A DNA stretch of 64,000 nucleotides from an uncultured Actinomycetes bacterium (GTDB lineage Bacteria > Actinomycetota > Actinomycetes > Nanopelagicales > Nanopelagicaceae). A program made the translations under genes and the position numbers. A model generated the notes under the pieces. The model was given only the letters and a program-made list of their open reading frames with translations, was not told the DNA's origin and ran no database searches. The stretch spans positions 1 to 64,000 of the forward strand of contig CAIKCJ010000029.1 of assembly GCA_903825945.1 (NCBI GenBank), written 5' to 3'. Within the stretch, counting starts at the first letter, position 1, and the number at the start of each line of letters is the position of its first letter. Below, piece after piece: positions 1 through 8,738 of this stretch.

Positions 1-2
1 CG

Positions 3-101
3 CCGCTCATGTATTACGGAGAATGTTTGAGTAAACCACTGTATCAGAAAGATGTGGTTAAGCAGTTGGTTGATGAAACCAAAACTTTGATTAAAAATTA
101 A
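3..101 (+). CDS. 3' end of an unidentified gene
   Basis: An open frame enters from the left edge and ends at a TAA at 99-101, giving the last 32 residues of a protein. The tail contains YYGECLSKPLY and a lysine-rich end. I do not recognise the family. It converges with, and overlaps by about 11 bp, the 3' end of the truncated oxidoreductase on the other strand. The other two plus frames close early. Too little is visible to propose a function, and the frame being coding is itself an inference. Confidence 0.4.
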   Translation, partial: PLMYYGECLSKPLYQKDVVKQLVDETKTLIKN

Positions 102-549
102 TTTCCCATTTTAGATCCTTAATTTTCTTGATAGTTAAGGCATCGCTATCCCAGCGCCTATTAAAAAACGGAATGACTCCAACTTCGCAGGTGTCCGATG
201 CGTCAACAATGCGTTGGACTTCTGCTTCGGTAATACCCAATGGCTTATCAATAACCACAGGAATTCCTGCTGCGATGGCACTAAGGGCGTCGCTCACATG
301 CGCCAGATTCGCCGATGCGACCACAACCAAGTCGAGTTCCATCTGGACCATCTGCTCTATGGAGCTACAGATCTGTGCCTCTGGAAAATCTTGAGCCACT
401 TGAGCCATTCGCTCGGGATTGCGGGTTACTACTGCCGCAACGTCAAACCCTGCACCTTTGAGCAATGGAGCGTGAAATACGCGCCCAGCGAGCCCATATC
501 CCGATATCCCCACTCGCAAAGGAGCTGCCCCGACTGCCTGAAATGTCAT
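91..549 (-). CDS. Gfo/Idh/MocA oxidoreductase, NAD-binding domain only (truncated)
   Basis: 152 residues that match only the N-terminal half of Gfo/Idh/MocA dehydrogenases, which are normally about 330-350 residues. Visible are the Rossmann start (GISGYGLAGRVFHAPLL, about residues 14-30) and the E/D-K-P segment (VIDKPLG, about 99-105) that contacts cofactor and substrate. The frame stops just after the FNRRWD segment that normally leads into the C-terminal substrate domain, and neither other minus frame continues with family-like sequence. Without that domain normal catalysis is unlikely, so it may be a decaying gene. It starts 28 bp from, and divergent to, lipB. Confidence 0.75.
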   Translation of the reverse strand: MTFQAVGAAPLRVGISGYGLAGRVFHAPLLKGAGFDVAAVVTRNPERMAQVAQDFPEAQICSSIEQMVQMELDLVVVASANLAHVSDALSAIAAGIPVVIDKPLGITEAEVQRIVDASDTCEVGVIPFFNRRWDSDALTIKKIKDLKWEINF

Positions 550-577
550 GACTGTAAACCTACATTAGGCTGGGGCC

Positions 578-1246
578 ATGAGTGATCTGATGAGCCACTT
601 GCCGCAGGCACAGACTGCCCAGGCTGTGAATGTGCGCTCTCTAGGTGCGATCGAATATACCCAGGCACTTTCGCTGCAGCGAGAAATTCATTCGGGTGTT
701 GCAGACGGAAGCACCTCACCGACTCTTCTCTTGCTCGAGCATCCATCCGTATATACGGCAGGTCGCATGACGAAGGATTTTGAACGCCCAGTAGATGGCA
801 CCCCTGTTGTCGATGTCGATCGTGGCGGAAAAATCACGTGGCATGGTCGCGGTCAACTCGTGGGTTACCCCATTGTGCCCCTTCGCAAACGAAACGAAGT
901 CGTGGGTTATGTGCGTGAAATTGAAAGCGCACTGATCGAAGTCTGTGAGAGTTTCAACATTCCAGCCGAACGATTCTGCGAGAGATCAGGTGTTTGGATA
1001 AGAGATTCCCGTGGAGACCGAAAGGTTGCAGCTATCGGAATTCGAGTTGCACGCGGAGTAACCATGCATGGATTTGCCCTGAACATTAACCCCGATCTTG
1101 CTGCATTCAGTAAGATCGTGCCTTGCGGAATCTCAGATGCGGACGTTACTTCGATGAGCCAAGAAACCTCACGTGAGCTAACGATTGCTGAGATAGCGCC
1201 AATTGTTGAAGATCGCATTCTGCGTGCACTAGAGAGGGTTATGTAA
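578..1246 (+). CDS. lipB: Octanoyltransferase LipB
   Basis: Transfers the octanoyl group from octanoyl-ACP to lipoyl domains of 2-oxoacid dehydrogenases and the glycine cleavage H protein, the first step of lipoate synthesis. The 222-residue protein has the RGGKITWHGRGQLVGYP motif (82-98) and the catalytic pair Lys149 (RKVAAIGIR) and Cys183 (VPCGIS). Their 34-residue spacing equals that of the known Lys142/Cys176 pair in Mycobacterium LipB. The stop codon directly abuts the lipA start, so the two are co-transcribed. The first ATG at 578 gives the usual length. Order lipB-lipA-DUF4191-RDD-glnA is conserved in actinobacteria. Confidence 0.97.
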   Translation: MSDLMSHLPQAQTAQAVNVRSLGAIEYTQALSLQREIHSGVADGSTSPTLLLLEHPSVYTAGRMTKDFERPVDGTPVVDVDRGGKITWHGRGQLVGYPIVPLRKRNEVVGYVREIESALIEVCESFNIPAERFCERSGVWIRDSRGDRKVAAIGIRVARGVTMHGFALNINPDLAAFSKIVPCGISDADVTSMSQETSRELTIAEIAPIVEDRILRALERVM

Positions 1247-2185
1247 ATGACTATCGCACCCGAAGGTCGCAAGCTACTGCGTATCGAAGCGCGAAACGCC
1301 GCAGTCCCAATTGAGCGTAAGCCTGAATGGATTAAGACACGAGCCAACATGGGTCCGGAGTACACAAAACTCCGCTCACTCGTCAAGACTGAAGGTCTTC
1401 ATACAGTGTGCCAAGAAGCAGCTTGCCCAAATATTTTTGAGTGCTGGGAAGACAAAGAAGCGACCTTCCTGATTGGTGGAGAACGTTGTACGCGCCGATG
1501 CGATTTTTGCAATATTGATACTGGCAAGCCAGAACCCATTGACCGGGACGAGCCACGCCGCGTGGCAGAGTCTGTGAAATCTATGGGACTTCGCTACGCA
1601 ACTATTACTGGCGTAACTCGTGATGACCTTGAAGATGAAGGCGCCTGGCTCTACGCCGAAACAATTCGCATGGTTCATCTAGCCAATCCTGGTACTGGTG
1701 TTGAAATGCTTGCTCCGGATTTCAGCGGAAACCCTGAACTACTCAACCAAGTCTTTGAAACTCGCCCTGAAGTATTTGCTCATAATCTGGAGACTGTTCC
1801 ACGCATCTTTAAAGAGATTCGTCCTGCTTTTCGTTACGACCGTTCACTTGATGTCATTACTCAAGCGCAAAATTTTGGACTCGTAACAAAATCAAATCTC
1901 ATTCTAGGAATGGGTGAGACGCGTGAAGAGGTATCTCAAGCTCTTGTCGACTTGCGAGCAGCTGGTTGTGATCTTGTGACCATTACTCAATATTTACGTC
2001 CAACCTCTAACCACCACCCTGTCGTTCGCTGGGTTAAGCCTGAAGAATTCGTTGAGTTAGCAGATGAGGCTAACGAGATTGGTTTCCTTGGAGTAATGAG
2101 TGGACCACTTGTTCGCTCTAGTTATCGCGCGGGACGTCTCTACAAGCAAGCTCTTGAAAAGAAATCGGGATTGCTTAATGGCTGA
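1247..2185 (+). CDS. lipA: Lipoyl synthase LipA
   Basis: Radical SAM enzyme that inserts two sulfur atoms into the octanoyl chain made by LipB. Both iron-sulfur sites are visible: the auxiliary cluster cysteines in CX4CX5C form (Cys55, Cys60, Cys66) and the radical SAM CXXXCXXC (Cys81, Cys85, Cys88). The conserved RSSY segment near residues 297-300 ([14 protein letters not shown]), which supplies an unusual serine ligand in this family, is present. At 312 residues it has normal length. The ATG follows the lipB stop with no gap, and its 3' end overlaps the next gene by 8 bp. Confidence 0.98.
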   Translation: MTIAPEGRKLLRIEARNAAVPIERKPEWIKTRANMGPEYTKLRSLVKTEGLHTVCQEAACPNIFECWEDKEATFLIGGERCTRRCDFCNIDTGKPEPIDRDEPRRVAESVKSMGLRYATITGVTRDDLEDEGAWLYAETIRMVHLANPGTGVEMLAPDFSGNPELLNQVFETRPEVFAHNLETVPRIFKEIRPAFRYDRSLDVITQAQNFGLVTKSNLILGMGETREEVSQALVDLRAAGCDLVTITQYLRPTSNHHPVVRWVKPEEFVELADEANEIGFLGVMSGPLVRSSYRAGRLYKQALEKKSGLLNG

Positions 2186-2927
2186 TTACGTTTATCCGCC
2201 CATCATCATCACAATCAAGGGCGTCTGGAAGTACCTGGGCCTTAAGTTCGACTTTAAGGGCATAGAAAATTTGCCAAAAGATGGTGGCGCAGTCATCTGC
2301 ATGAATCATGTCGGCTACCTTGATTTTGCACTTGTTGGAACTGCCGCTCTCCCAGCTAAGCGATATATACGTTTCATGGCCAAGAAAGAGATCTTCAACC
2401 ACAAGATCGCTGGACCATTGATGCGCGGCATGCATCACATCTCTGTTGATCGCGAGAGTGGCTCTTCATCATTCGTCGCGGCACTTCGCGCTCTTCGCGC
2501 GGGCGAGTTAATCGGAATTTTCCCTGAGGGCACTATTTCGAGGAGCTTTGAGATAGATGAGCTCAAGAGCGGAGCAGTTCGACTCTCTATGGGGGCTGGC
2601 GTTCCAATCATTCCTGCGGCTGTTTGGGGCAGCCAGCGAATCATAACCAAGAAGCGTAAGCCTGATTTCAAGCGCAATAAGTTCCCTATTCATGTGGCAT
2701 TTGGTGAGCCATACCGCGTCGAAAAGGGCAGCGATATAGATGAGGCCGAGGCAGACCTCAAACTCCGAATGCAGAAACTTTTAGATTCGGTGCAAGCCAA
2801 TTATCCTGACTCCCATACCGGACAATGGTGGGCTCCTGTTCGATTAGGCGGGGATGCTCCGACAATTGAACAGGTGAAGCAAGAGAGCACTTCCAATGAC
2901 AGCAGCGCAAACAAGGAGAGCAAATAA
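2178..2927 (+). CDS. plsC: 1-acylglycerol-3-phosphate O-acyltransferase (PlsC family), first copy
   Basis: Membrane-associated acyltransferase predicted to make phosphatidic acid from lysophosphatidic acid. The 249-residue protein has motif I HX4D (His44 to Asp49 in NHVGYLD) and motif [10 protein letters not shown] (115-121). The start was placed at 2178, where ATGGCTGA overlaps the lipA stop, because sequence further upstream is out-of-frame lipA and not family-like. It sits between lipA and DUF4191, an insertion compared with the Mycobacterium order. A second PlsC lies at 22651-23355. Which paralogue makes phosphatidic acid cannot be told from sequence. Confidence 0.9.
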   Translation: MADYVYPPIIITIKGVWKYLGLKFDFKGIENLPKDGGAVICMNHVGYLDFALVGTAALPAKRYIRFMAKKEIFNHKIAGPLMRGMHHISVDRESGSSSFVAALRALRAGELIGIFPEGTISRSFEIDELKSGAVRLSMGAGVPIIPAAVWGSQRIITKKRKPDFKRNKFPIHVAFGEPYRVEKGSDIDEAEADLKLRMQKLLDSVQANYPDSHTGQWWAPVRLGGDAPTIEQVKQESTSNDSSANKESK

Positions 2928-3596
2928 ATGGCCGAAGCCGTACAACCAGAAAAACAAGGCCAGATGGCAGTCCTGAAAGATGCTTTCGCCCTCACTCGAA
3001 GGGAGAAGCCACTCTCCCTCGTTTACTGTGGGTTGCTCTTTGTCGTTGTTCTTGTCGGCAGCATCTTTGCCGGTAAAGGCTTACATCACCCGGTTTACTT
3101 TGGAATTCTCGGAATTCCACTCGCCCTTCTTGCTGCATTCTTTCTATTCACGCGCTTTGCTAATAACGCGGCATTCTCATCCATTGAAAACCAGATGGGT
3201 GCTGGAGCCAGCGTCTTGATGTCGATTCGCAAAGGGTTCACAACTACACCAGCAGTGGCCGTCTCTCGCAACCAAGATATGGTCCACCGCGTGGTTGGTC
3301 GTCCAGGAATCATTCTCGTTGGTGAAGGAACACCCGCTGTTCGACAATTGCTTATTGACGAGAAGCGCAAGATGGAGAGATTCATTCCGGGAATTACCGT
3401 GGTCGATCTCATTGTTGGCGACGAAGCGGGACAGGTAAAGCTACGTAAGTTGCAGAAGACCATCAAGAAATTGCCAAATACATTGACGAAGAATCAAATG
3501 CGCGAAGTCCGCAATCGAGTTAAAGCAATTGGCGGCTTGAGCATGCCGATTCCCAAAGGACCGCTACCAAAGGGCGCAAAAGTTCCGCGACGTTAA
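2928..3596 (+). CDS. DUF4191 membrane protein
   Basis: A 222-residue actinobacterial protein of unknown function. Two hydrophobic segments near residues 28-49 and 57-73 form a hairpin anchor, followed by a basic soluble domain ending in KGAKVPRR. The ATG directly follows the plsC stop, with a good ribosome site (AAGGAG) inside the end of plsC, so translation is likely coupled. The family is syntenic with lipA and glnA across actinobacteria (Rv2219 in Mycobacterium tuberculosis). No catalytic motif is visible. Confidence 0.88.
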   Translation: MAEAVQPEKQGQMAVLKDAFALTRREKPLSLVYCGLLFVVVLVGSIFAGKGLHHPVYFGILGIPLALLAAFFLFTRFANNAAFSSIENQMGAGASVLMSIRKGFTTTPAVAVSRNQDMVHRVVGRPGIILVGEGTPAVRQLLIDEKRKMERFIPGITVVDLIVGDEAGQVKLRKLQKTIKKLPNTLTKNQMREVRNRVKAIGGLSMPIPKGPLPKGAKVPRR

Positions 3597-3615
3597 CCCA
3601 TCGCTACTTCGACTA

Positions 3616-3981
3616 CTAGTTGCCCGGGCGTAATACTCGTGTGACAACCGTAGAGCTCAGCCAGTCGTGATAACCCCGGCCATCTTTGGTAAGCAAGGCC
3701 GGAAATACCATGCATAGCAAGATCGTCCGTCCCAAGACTCGATAAGCGGGTACGCGCATGGAGCCGTCAATACCAACCACACGAAGGCCGCAGACACGCT
3801 GACCGGCGCTAGCACCCGTGAGGGTGGTCAGCAAGAGCACCTCAATGAAAAACACCGCCAAGGGTACAAAAGTGGCTCCCCCCACATGTCTGCGAGAGAT
3901 CAGACCCGCGATTCCCAGGCACATGAACCAGTCGATGGCTACGGCGAGCAGACGGCGTCCAAACGAGGCTTGCATAGGCAT
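3616..3981 (-). CDS. RDD family membrane protein
   Basis: A 121-residue integral membrane protein with about three hydrophobic segments. It carries the N-terminal FGRRLLAVAIDW segment (7-18) and the GQRVCGLRVVG segment typical of the RDD family, whose name comes from conserved Arg and Asp residues. Function is unsettled; some relatives are implicated in ion transport. It is convergent with DUF4191 and divergent from glnA, matching Rv2219A beside glnA1 in Mycobacterium. Confidence 0.88.
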   Translation of the reverse strand: MPMQASFGRRLLAVAIDWFMCLGIAGLISRRHVGGATFVPLAVFFIEVLLLTTLTGASAGQRVCGLRVVGIDGSMRVPAYRVLGRTILLCMVFPALLTKDGRGYHDWLSSTVVTRVLRPGN

Positions 3982-4082
3982 AGCCGAAGGGTAACATTGG
4001 CTCCGTAACGCGGCCCATTGATGCGCCTCGCGCGAGATACAGTTAATCGAGATGATTAATCTCTAACCAAATTGGGAGAAGA

Positions 4083-5516
4083 ATGTTTAAAAACTCAAGT
4101 GAGATTTTTGCTTTCATTAAAAAAGAAGATGTAAAGCTGATTGATATCCGCTTCATCGACCTTCCAGGTATTCAGCAACACTTTAACGTGCCAGCCGAAT
4201 CCTTTGACGAGGCTGTATTCACAGATGGCTTGATGTTCGATGGTTCTTCGATCCGCGGCTTCCAGGCGATCCACGAATCAGACATGAAGTTGCTTCCAAT
4301 TCCAGGTAGCGCTTTCATCGATCCATTCCGCAAAGTGAAGACTTTGATCATCAACTTCTCAGTGCACAACCCAATTGACGACTCCCCTTATAGCCGCGAT
4401 CCACGTGGAGTCGTCGCAAAGGCTGTTGAGTATCTCAAGTCAACCGGAATCGCTGACACGGCATTTTTCGCACCAGAAGCAGAGTTCTACCTCTTCGATG
4501 AAGTGAACTTCTCAACTTCACAAAATGCGTCACACCACTTCATCGATTCAATCGAGGGTGCATGGAATACCGGTGCTTCTCTAGAAGCAGATGGCACACC
4601 TAACCGCGGCTATAAGACTCGCTTCAAGGGTGGCTACTTCCCTGTATCTCCAACCGACCAACTCGCTGACATTCGCGACGAAATGGTTATGAAGCTAGAA
4701 GAAGTTGGACTTCAAGTTGAGCGCTCTCACCACGAAGTTGGAACTGCTGGCCAAATGGAGATCAACTATCGTTTCGACGATATCTTGAAGGCTGGCGACG
4801 ACGTCATGAAGTTCAAGTACGTCATCAAGAACGTTGCTTGGGAAAATGGCAAGACCGCGACATTCATGCCAAAGCCACTCTTCGGAGATAACGGCTCAGG
4901 TATGCACGTTCACCAATCCCTGTGGAAAGATGGAAAGCCACTCTTCTTCGAAGAGGGAACATATGGCGATCTCTCTGATATGGCTCGTTGGTATATCGGT
5001 GGCCTACTTAAGCACGCGCCAGCACTTCTTGCTTTCACAAACCCAACAGTGAACTCATACCACCGCTTGGTTCCAGGATACGAAGCTCCAGTAAACCTCG
5101 TTTACTCAGCTCGTAACCGTTCTGCTTGTATTCGTATCCCAATCACAGGTAAGAATCCAAAGGCAAAGCGCATTGAGTTCCGTTGCCCAGATCCATCATC
5201 AAACCCATACCTAGCTTTCGCAGCAATGCTCATGGCCGGTATCGATGGAATCTTGAACAAGATTGAGCCACTAGCTCCAGTGGATGTTGACCTTTACGAG
5301 TTGGAAGGCGCTGAAGCAGCTGCAATTCCACAAGTTCCAGGTTCACTTCCAGAGGTACTCGATGCTCTAGAGGCAAACCACGAGTTCCTAACAAAGGGTG
5401 GCGTCTTCACACCAGATCTGATCGAAACATGGATCAACTATAAGCGCACCGCTGAAGTTGATTATGTTCGCTTGCGTCCACATCCAGCTGAGTTCGAGCT
5501 TTATTACGACATCTAA
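4083..5516 (+). CDS. glnA: Glutamine synthetase, type I
   Basis: ATP-dependent formation of glutamine from glutamate and ammonium, in the cytoplasm as a dodecamer. The 477-residue protein has the MFDGSSI segment (51-57), the PEAEFYLFD metal site (131-139), and the late [14 protein letters not shown] and [10 protein letters not shown] motifs. Tyr405 in DLYEL lies where GSI-beta enzymes are adenylylated, so control by GlnE (not in this window) is expected. A GGAGAAG ribosome site lies just before the ATG. The gene stands alone with its own terminator at 5544. The partner sensors GlnD and GlnK and the transporter AmtB are at 46.5-50.4 kb. Confidence 0.98.
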   Translation: MFKNSSEIFAFIKKEDVKLIDIRFIDLPGIQQHFNVPAESFDEAVFTDGLMFDGSSIRGFQAIHESDMKLLPIPGSAFIDPFRKVKTLIINFSVHNPIDDSPYSRDPRGVVAKAVEYLKSTGIADTAFFAPEAEFYLFDEVNFSTSQNASHHFIDSIEGAWNTGASLEADGTPNRGYKTRFKGGYFPVSPTDQLADIRDEMVMKLEEVGLQVERSHHEVGTAGQMEINYRFDDILKAGDDVMKFKYVIKNVAWENGKTATFMPKPLFGDNGSGMHVHQSLWKDGKPLFFEEGTYGDLSDMARWYIGGLLKHAPALLAFTNPTVNSYHRLVPGYEAPVNLVYSARNRSACIRIPITGKNPKAKRIEFRCPDPSSNPYLAFAAMLMAGIDGILNKIEPLAPVDVDLYELEGAEAAAIPQVPGSLPEVLDALEANHEFLTKGGVFTPDLIETWINYKRTAEVDYVRLRPHPAEFELYYDI

Positions 5517-5543
5517 GCCCAGACTCGGCGGTTAATCCGTCAC

Positions 5544-5582
5544 AAAAAAGCCCCGTTGCGTTCATCGTCGCGGGGCTTTTTC
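5544..5582. terminator. Intrinsic terminator after glnA
   Basis: Inverted repeat AAAAAGCCCCG / CGGGGCTTTTT with a loop of about 15 bases and a run of T, 28 bp after the glnA stop. The A and T tracts on both sides would allow it to work in both directions. Confidence 0.9.
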
Positions 5583-5657
5583 ATTTGCTGCAGAAAATCG
5601 CCTGAATCGGCTCCGACATTTCGTTTCGACCTGTGCAGCACGTGAGAGAATGCAGAC

Positions 5658-6284
5658 ATGAATAGCCTTGCGACCGTCTCAGCCGTAACGTTCGGAGTAC
5701 AAGCGTTTGTTACTCTCTTTGTCGTCCTAGATCCAGTTGCCGCTATCCCAATCTTCCTTGCTCTCGTTAGTGAACGGACTCGCAAAGAGCGAATCACTTT
5801 GGCTTGGCAGGGAGCGAGCTCTTCCCTACTCATCATTGTCATCTTTGCTCTCTTTGGACAATTGATCCTGAGCTATCTCCATATTAATCTCTACTCGCTC
5901 CAGGGAGCCGGAGGTTTTCTGCTCTTTCTTATTTCAATGGAGTTGCTCCGCGGAAAAGTTGGTTCAGAATCAGAAACAGCCGGCGGTAAAGTCAATATCG
6001 CGATGGTTCCCATTGGAACCCCAGTACTTGCCGGCCCTGGCGGAATTGTTACGACTATGCTGTATGTACATTACGCACACTCGACATCCGCGAAGGTATC
6101 CCTTGCACTTGCAATCATTATGGTCCACGTCGTCATTGGTTTAATTCTCATGTTTTCAACATCGATCATCGATCTCATCAAAGAATCTGGCGTAACTCTC
6201 ATAACGCGCGTTGCGGGCTTACTGGTAGCCGCGATTGCAGTTAACATGATTGTGCAATCAATCAAGGGCTTCTTCAATGTCTAG
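5658..6284 (+). CDS. MarC family integral membrane protein
   Basis: A 208-residue, strongly hydrophobic protein with about six membrane segments. It shows the family pattern near the N terminus (FVTLFVVLDPVAAIPIF, residues about 15-31) and PIGTPVLAGPGGI in the middle (about residues 117-129). MarC proteins were once linked to multiple antibiotic resistance, but the true function is unknown. It is followed 37 bp later by the PLP decarboxylase on the same strand. Confidence 0.88.
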   Translation: MNSLATVSAVTFGVQAFVTLFVVLDPVAAIPIFLALVSERTRKERITLAWQGASSSLLIIVIFALFGQLILSYLHINLYSLQGAGGFLLFLISMELLRGKVGSESETAGGKVNIAMVPIGTPVLAGPGGIVTTMLYVHYAHSTSAKVSLALAIIMVHVVIGLILMFSTSIIDLIKESGVTLITRVAGLLVAAIAVNMIVQSIKGFFNV

Positions 6285-6321
6285 AAGTATTTCACCTCAG
6301 ATCAAGTGAGATACTTCCTCC

Positions 6322-7677
6322 ATGCATGAGTTCACTCAAGATGTAGAAGACCTGGCGCACGAAATTCTTGACTACAGTCTTGAGCGTCTGAAGCTCAATC
6401 CACCACTCGATGGTCCCTCTACGCCCGAAGAACTCTTCGCCAAAGTTGGCAACACGATCTCTCCCAAAGGGCTAGGCGGACATGACGCGCTTAAGCTCTT
6501 TAAGGATGTTCTCGCCCCAGCGTGTATCTCTACCGATCATCCGCGTTACTTGGCCTTCATCCCTTCTGCCCCCAGTGAATATGCCAACCTTTTCGATCTT
6601 GTCGTTGGATCGGCAGCGCTTTATGGCGGCTCCTGGCTCGAAGGATCTGGCGCCGTATTTGCCGAGAATCAGGCCCTCGCGTGGATAGCGGATATGGCGG
6701 GGTTGCCACAGTCTGCTGGTGGAGTATTTGTGCAAGGTGGAACTAATGGAAATCTTTCTGCGCTCGTAGCAGCGCGTGTTGAAGCTCGCAGGAAGCACCC
6801 CGATGTAACCCGTTGGGTGGTTGCATGCTCAGAGGAAGCACACTCTTCCGTTCAATCAGCCGCAGACATCATGGATGTGCTGGTCCTCAAAGTCCCCGCT
6901 AACCATGCCGGCGTGATGACAGGTGAGAACACGAAGAATGTGACTAAAACTTATCTGCACGAGAATCCCACCCACGGAATTTTCGCAGTTGTGGCCACTG
7001 CTGGAACGACCAATTTGGGAATCATCGATGATCTCTCCAGCGTAGGAACCGTTGCCAGAGAGCTGGATATTTGGTTCCATGTCGATGGCGCGTATGGTTT
7101 GGCAGCTCTATGCGCACCAAGTGTTCGAGAGAAATTTAACGGCGTTGAATTAGCGGATTCACTTATTGTCGATCCGCACAAATGGCTCTTCGCTCCGTTC
7201 GATGCCTGTGCGCTTATTTATCGCGATCCCGCTATCGCTAAGAAGGCGCATACGCAGCATGCCTCATATCTGGATACCCTCGAAAATCCCAATGAGTGGA
7301 ATCCTTCTGACTACGCAATCCACCTCACCCGTCGTGCACGTGGATTACCGTTTTGGTTCTCAATCGCCGCCAATGGGACCGACGAGTACACGCGAGCAAT
7401 GGAGCTGACGCTCACCGTTGCACAGCATGCAGCTTCTCTCATTAAGGCTCATCCGAATCTTGAGCTACTTATGGAGCCGACTCTCTCCGTGGTTGCGTTT
7501 ACTCGCAAAGGATGGGAGCTAGAGGATTATGAAAAGTGGAGCGATCAGCTCTTGGCAGATCAGATTGGCTTTGTTGTTCCATCGGCACATAAAGGCAAAC
7601 CCATTTTGCGATTCGCAATTGTTAATCCTTGGACAACGCAAGCAGATATCGAAGCAATTCTCGATACCCTCAATTAA
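6322..7677 (+). CDS. Group II pyridoxal-phosphate-dependent amino acid decarboxylase
   Basis: A 451-residue fold type I PLP enzyme of the group II decarboxylases (aromatic amino acid, glutamate and diaminobutyrate decarboxylases). Visible are the SEEAHSSV segment (stacking His), HVDGAYG (253-259, with Asp255 for the pyridine nitrogen) and the PLP lysine Lys287 in VDPHKWLFAP. The natural substrate cannot be read from these motifs. It ends 4 bp from the convergent agmatinase-like gene, and a class III aminotransferase lies 3 kb away. This suggests, without proving, a link to amine or polyamine metabolism. Confidence 0.88.
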   Translation: MHEFTQDVEDLAHEILDYSLERLKLNPPLDGPSTPEELFAKVGNTISPKGLGGHDALKLFKDVLAPACISTDHPRYLAFIPSAPSEYANLFDLVVGSAALYGGSWLEGSGAVFAENQALAWIADMAGLPQSAGGVFVQGGTNGNLSALVAARVEARRKHPDVTRWVVACSEEAHSSVQSAADIMDVLVLKVPANHAGVMTGENTKNVTKTYLHENPTHGIFAVVATAGTTNLGIIDDLSSVGTVARELDIWFHVDGAYGLAALCAPSVREKFNGVELADSLIVDPHKWLFAPFDACALIYRDPAIAKKAHTQHASYLDTLENPNEWNPSDYAIHLTRRARGLPFWFSIAANGTDEYTRAMELTLTVAQHAASLIKAHPNLELLMEPTLSVVAFTRKGWELEDYEKWSDQLLADQIGFVVPSAHKGKPILRFAIVNPWTTQADIEAILDTLN

Positions 7678-7681
7678 TTAT

Positions 7682-8680
7682 TTATCGATCCAGGAGATTT
7701 CTCATTGGACTATAGGTTCCGCCGCGCTTTTTTAACGCAATTGCGCTCAGAGCCTCGAGCACAACACGATTAGCCAACATCGCAGTGATATCGGATGAAT
7801 CAAATGGGGGTGAGACCTCAACAATATCCATCCCCACTACTGGCAGCTCTAAGCAGATACGACGCACAGCTTCCAGTAGCTCACGGCTAGTCATACCGCC
7901 TGGCTCTGGTGTTCCAGTTCCTGGTGCCATACCTGGATCAACGACATCGATATCTACCGAAAGAAATACCCCATCACATTCATTCGTCAAAATATCAAAT
8001 GACTCATCAAGTACTGCCGTGAGTCCACGGTGATGGATCTCGGTCATCTCATAAGAGCGCATACCTTGATCCCGCATCCAATCCAGTGTTGGCGAGTCAG
8101 GCCAATAGCCACGAAGTCCTAATTGTAGAAAGCGATCCCCACGCACAGCGCCAGAGTCAATCAGTTGTCGCATTGGAGTGCCGTGGCCAATAAGTGCTCC
8201 GAATTGGTTGTCTCCCGTATCTGCATGAGCGTCGAAATGAACCATCGAAATTCTTCCCATGCCGCGATGTCGCGCTATTCCTGCAACGTCTGCAGATGCA
8301 ATGGAGTGATCTCCCCCTAGCACAACAATAAAAGCGCCAGTGTGTGAAAGTTTCTCGGTCGCTTGCGCCAATACTTTCAGTGAACTTGCCAAATCGTGAG
8401 GCGGCATCATGAGATCGCCAGCGTCTACGACTTTCAACTCCTGAAGTGCATCCGCACGTAGCGCCATATGAGGACGCTGCGCATCATGAGGCAAGTAATC
8501 AGTGCCACGAATCGCCTGGGGACCAAATTTCGCACCAGATCTAAATGAGGTTCCAGAATCTATTGGCGCACCGAGAATGACGACATCGGCGCCTTCATAA
8601 GTCGAGGGGATCTCTAGATCGCAGCTCTCGACGCCAAGAAAGGTGAACGCTGGGCCGTACATATTGCCGTGATTTGCCAT
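7682..8680 (-). CDS. Agmatinase / ureohydrolase family protein
   Basis: Dimanganese hydrolase that releases urea from a guanidino compound. The 332-residue protein has all the metal-binding motifs: GGDHS (122-126), HFDAHADTGD (148-157) and SVDIDVVDP (241-249), giving ligands His125, Asp150, His152, Asp154, Asp243 and Asp245. The sequence is closer to agmatinase or guanidinobutyrase types than to arginase. Agmatine is therefore the likely substrate class, but guanidinobutyrate or guanidinopropionate cannot be excluded. It is convergent with the decarboxylase and divergent from the ABC-F gene. Confidence 0.88.
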   Translation of the reverse strand: MANHGNMYGPAFTFLGVESCDLEIPSTYEGADVVILGAPIDSGTSFRSGAKFGPQAIRGTDYLPHDAQRPHMALRADALQELKVVDAGDLMMPPHDLASSLKVLAQATEKLSHTGAFIVVLGGDHSIASADVAGIARHRGMGRISMVHFDAHADTGDNQFGALIGHGTPMRQLIDSGAVRGDRFLQLGLRGYWPDSPTLDWMRDQGMRSYEMTEIHHRGLTAVLDESFDILTNECDGVFLSVDIDVVDPGMAPGTGTPEPGGMTSRELLEAVRRICLELPVVGMDIVEVSPPFDSSDITAMLANRVVLEALSAIALKKRGGTYSPMRNLLDR

Positions 8681-8738
8681 GCGCTAAGGCTAGTCGATCG
8701 CGGTCAACCCTTAAAGATTTCACCAGTAAGATTGCGCA

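Noticed and set aside
3991-4009. Two GTAAC elements upstream of glnA as a GlnR box
   Set aside because: Their starts are 14 bp apart, not the 11 bp of the GlnR pattern seen before amtB, and one lies close to the RDD gene start. The spacing does not support a real site.
4043-4059. TTAATC-N5-GATTAA inverted repeat upstream of glnA as an operator
   Set aside because: A/T-rich 6-bp arms this short are expected by chance in promoter DNA, and no regulator family could be matched to it. Left unannotated.
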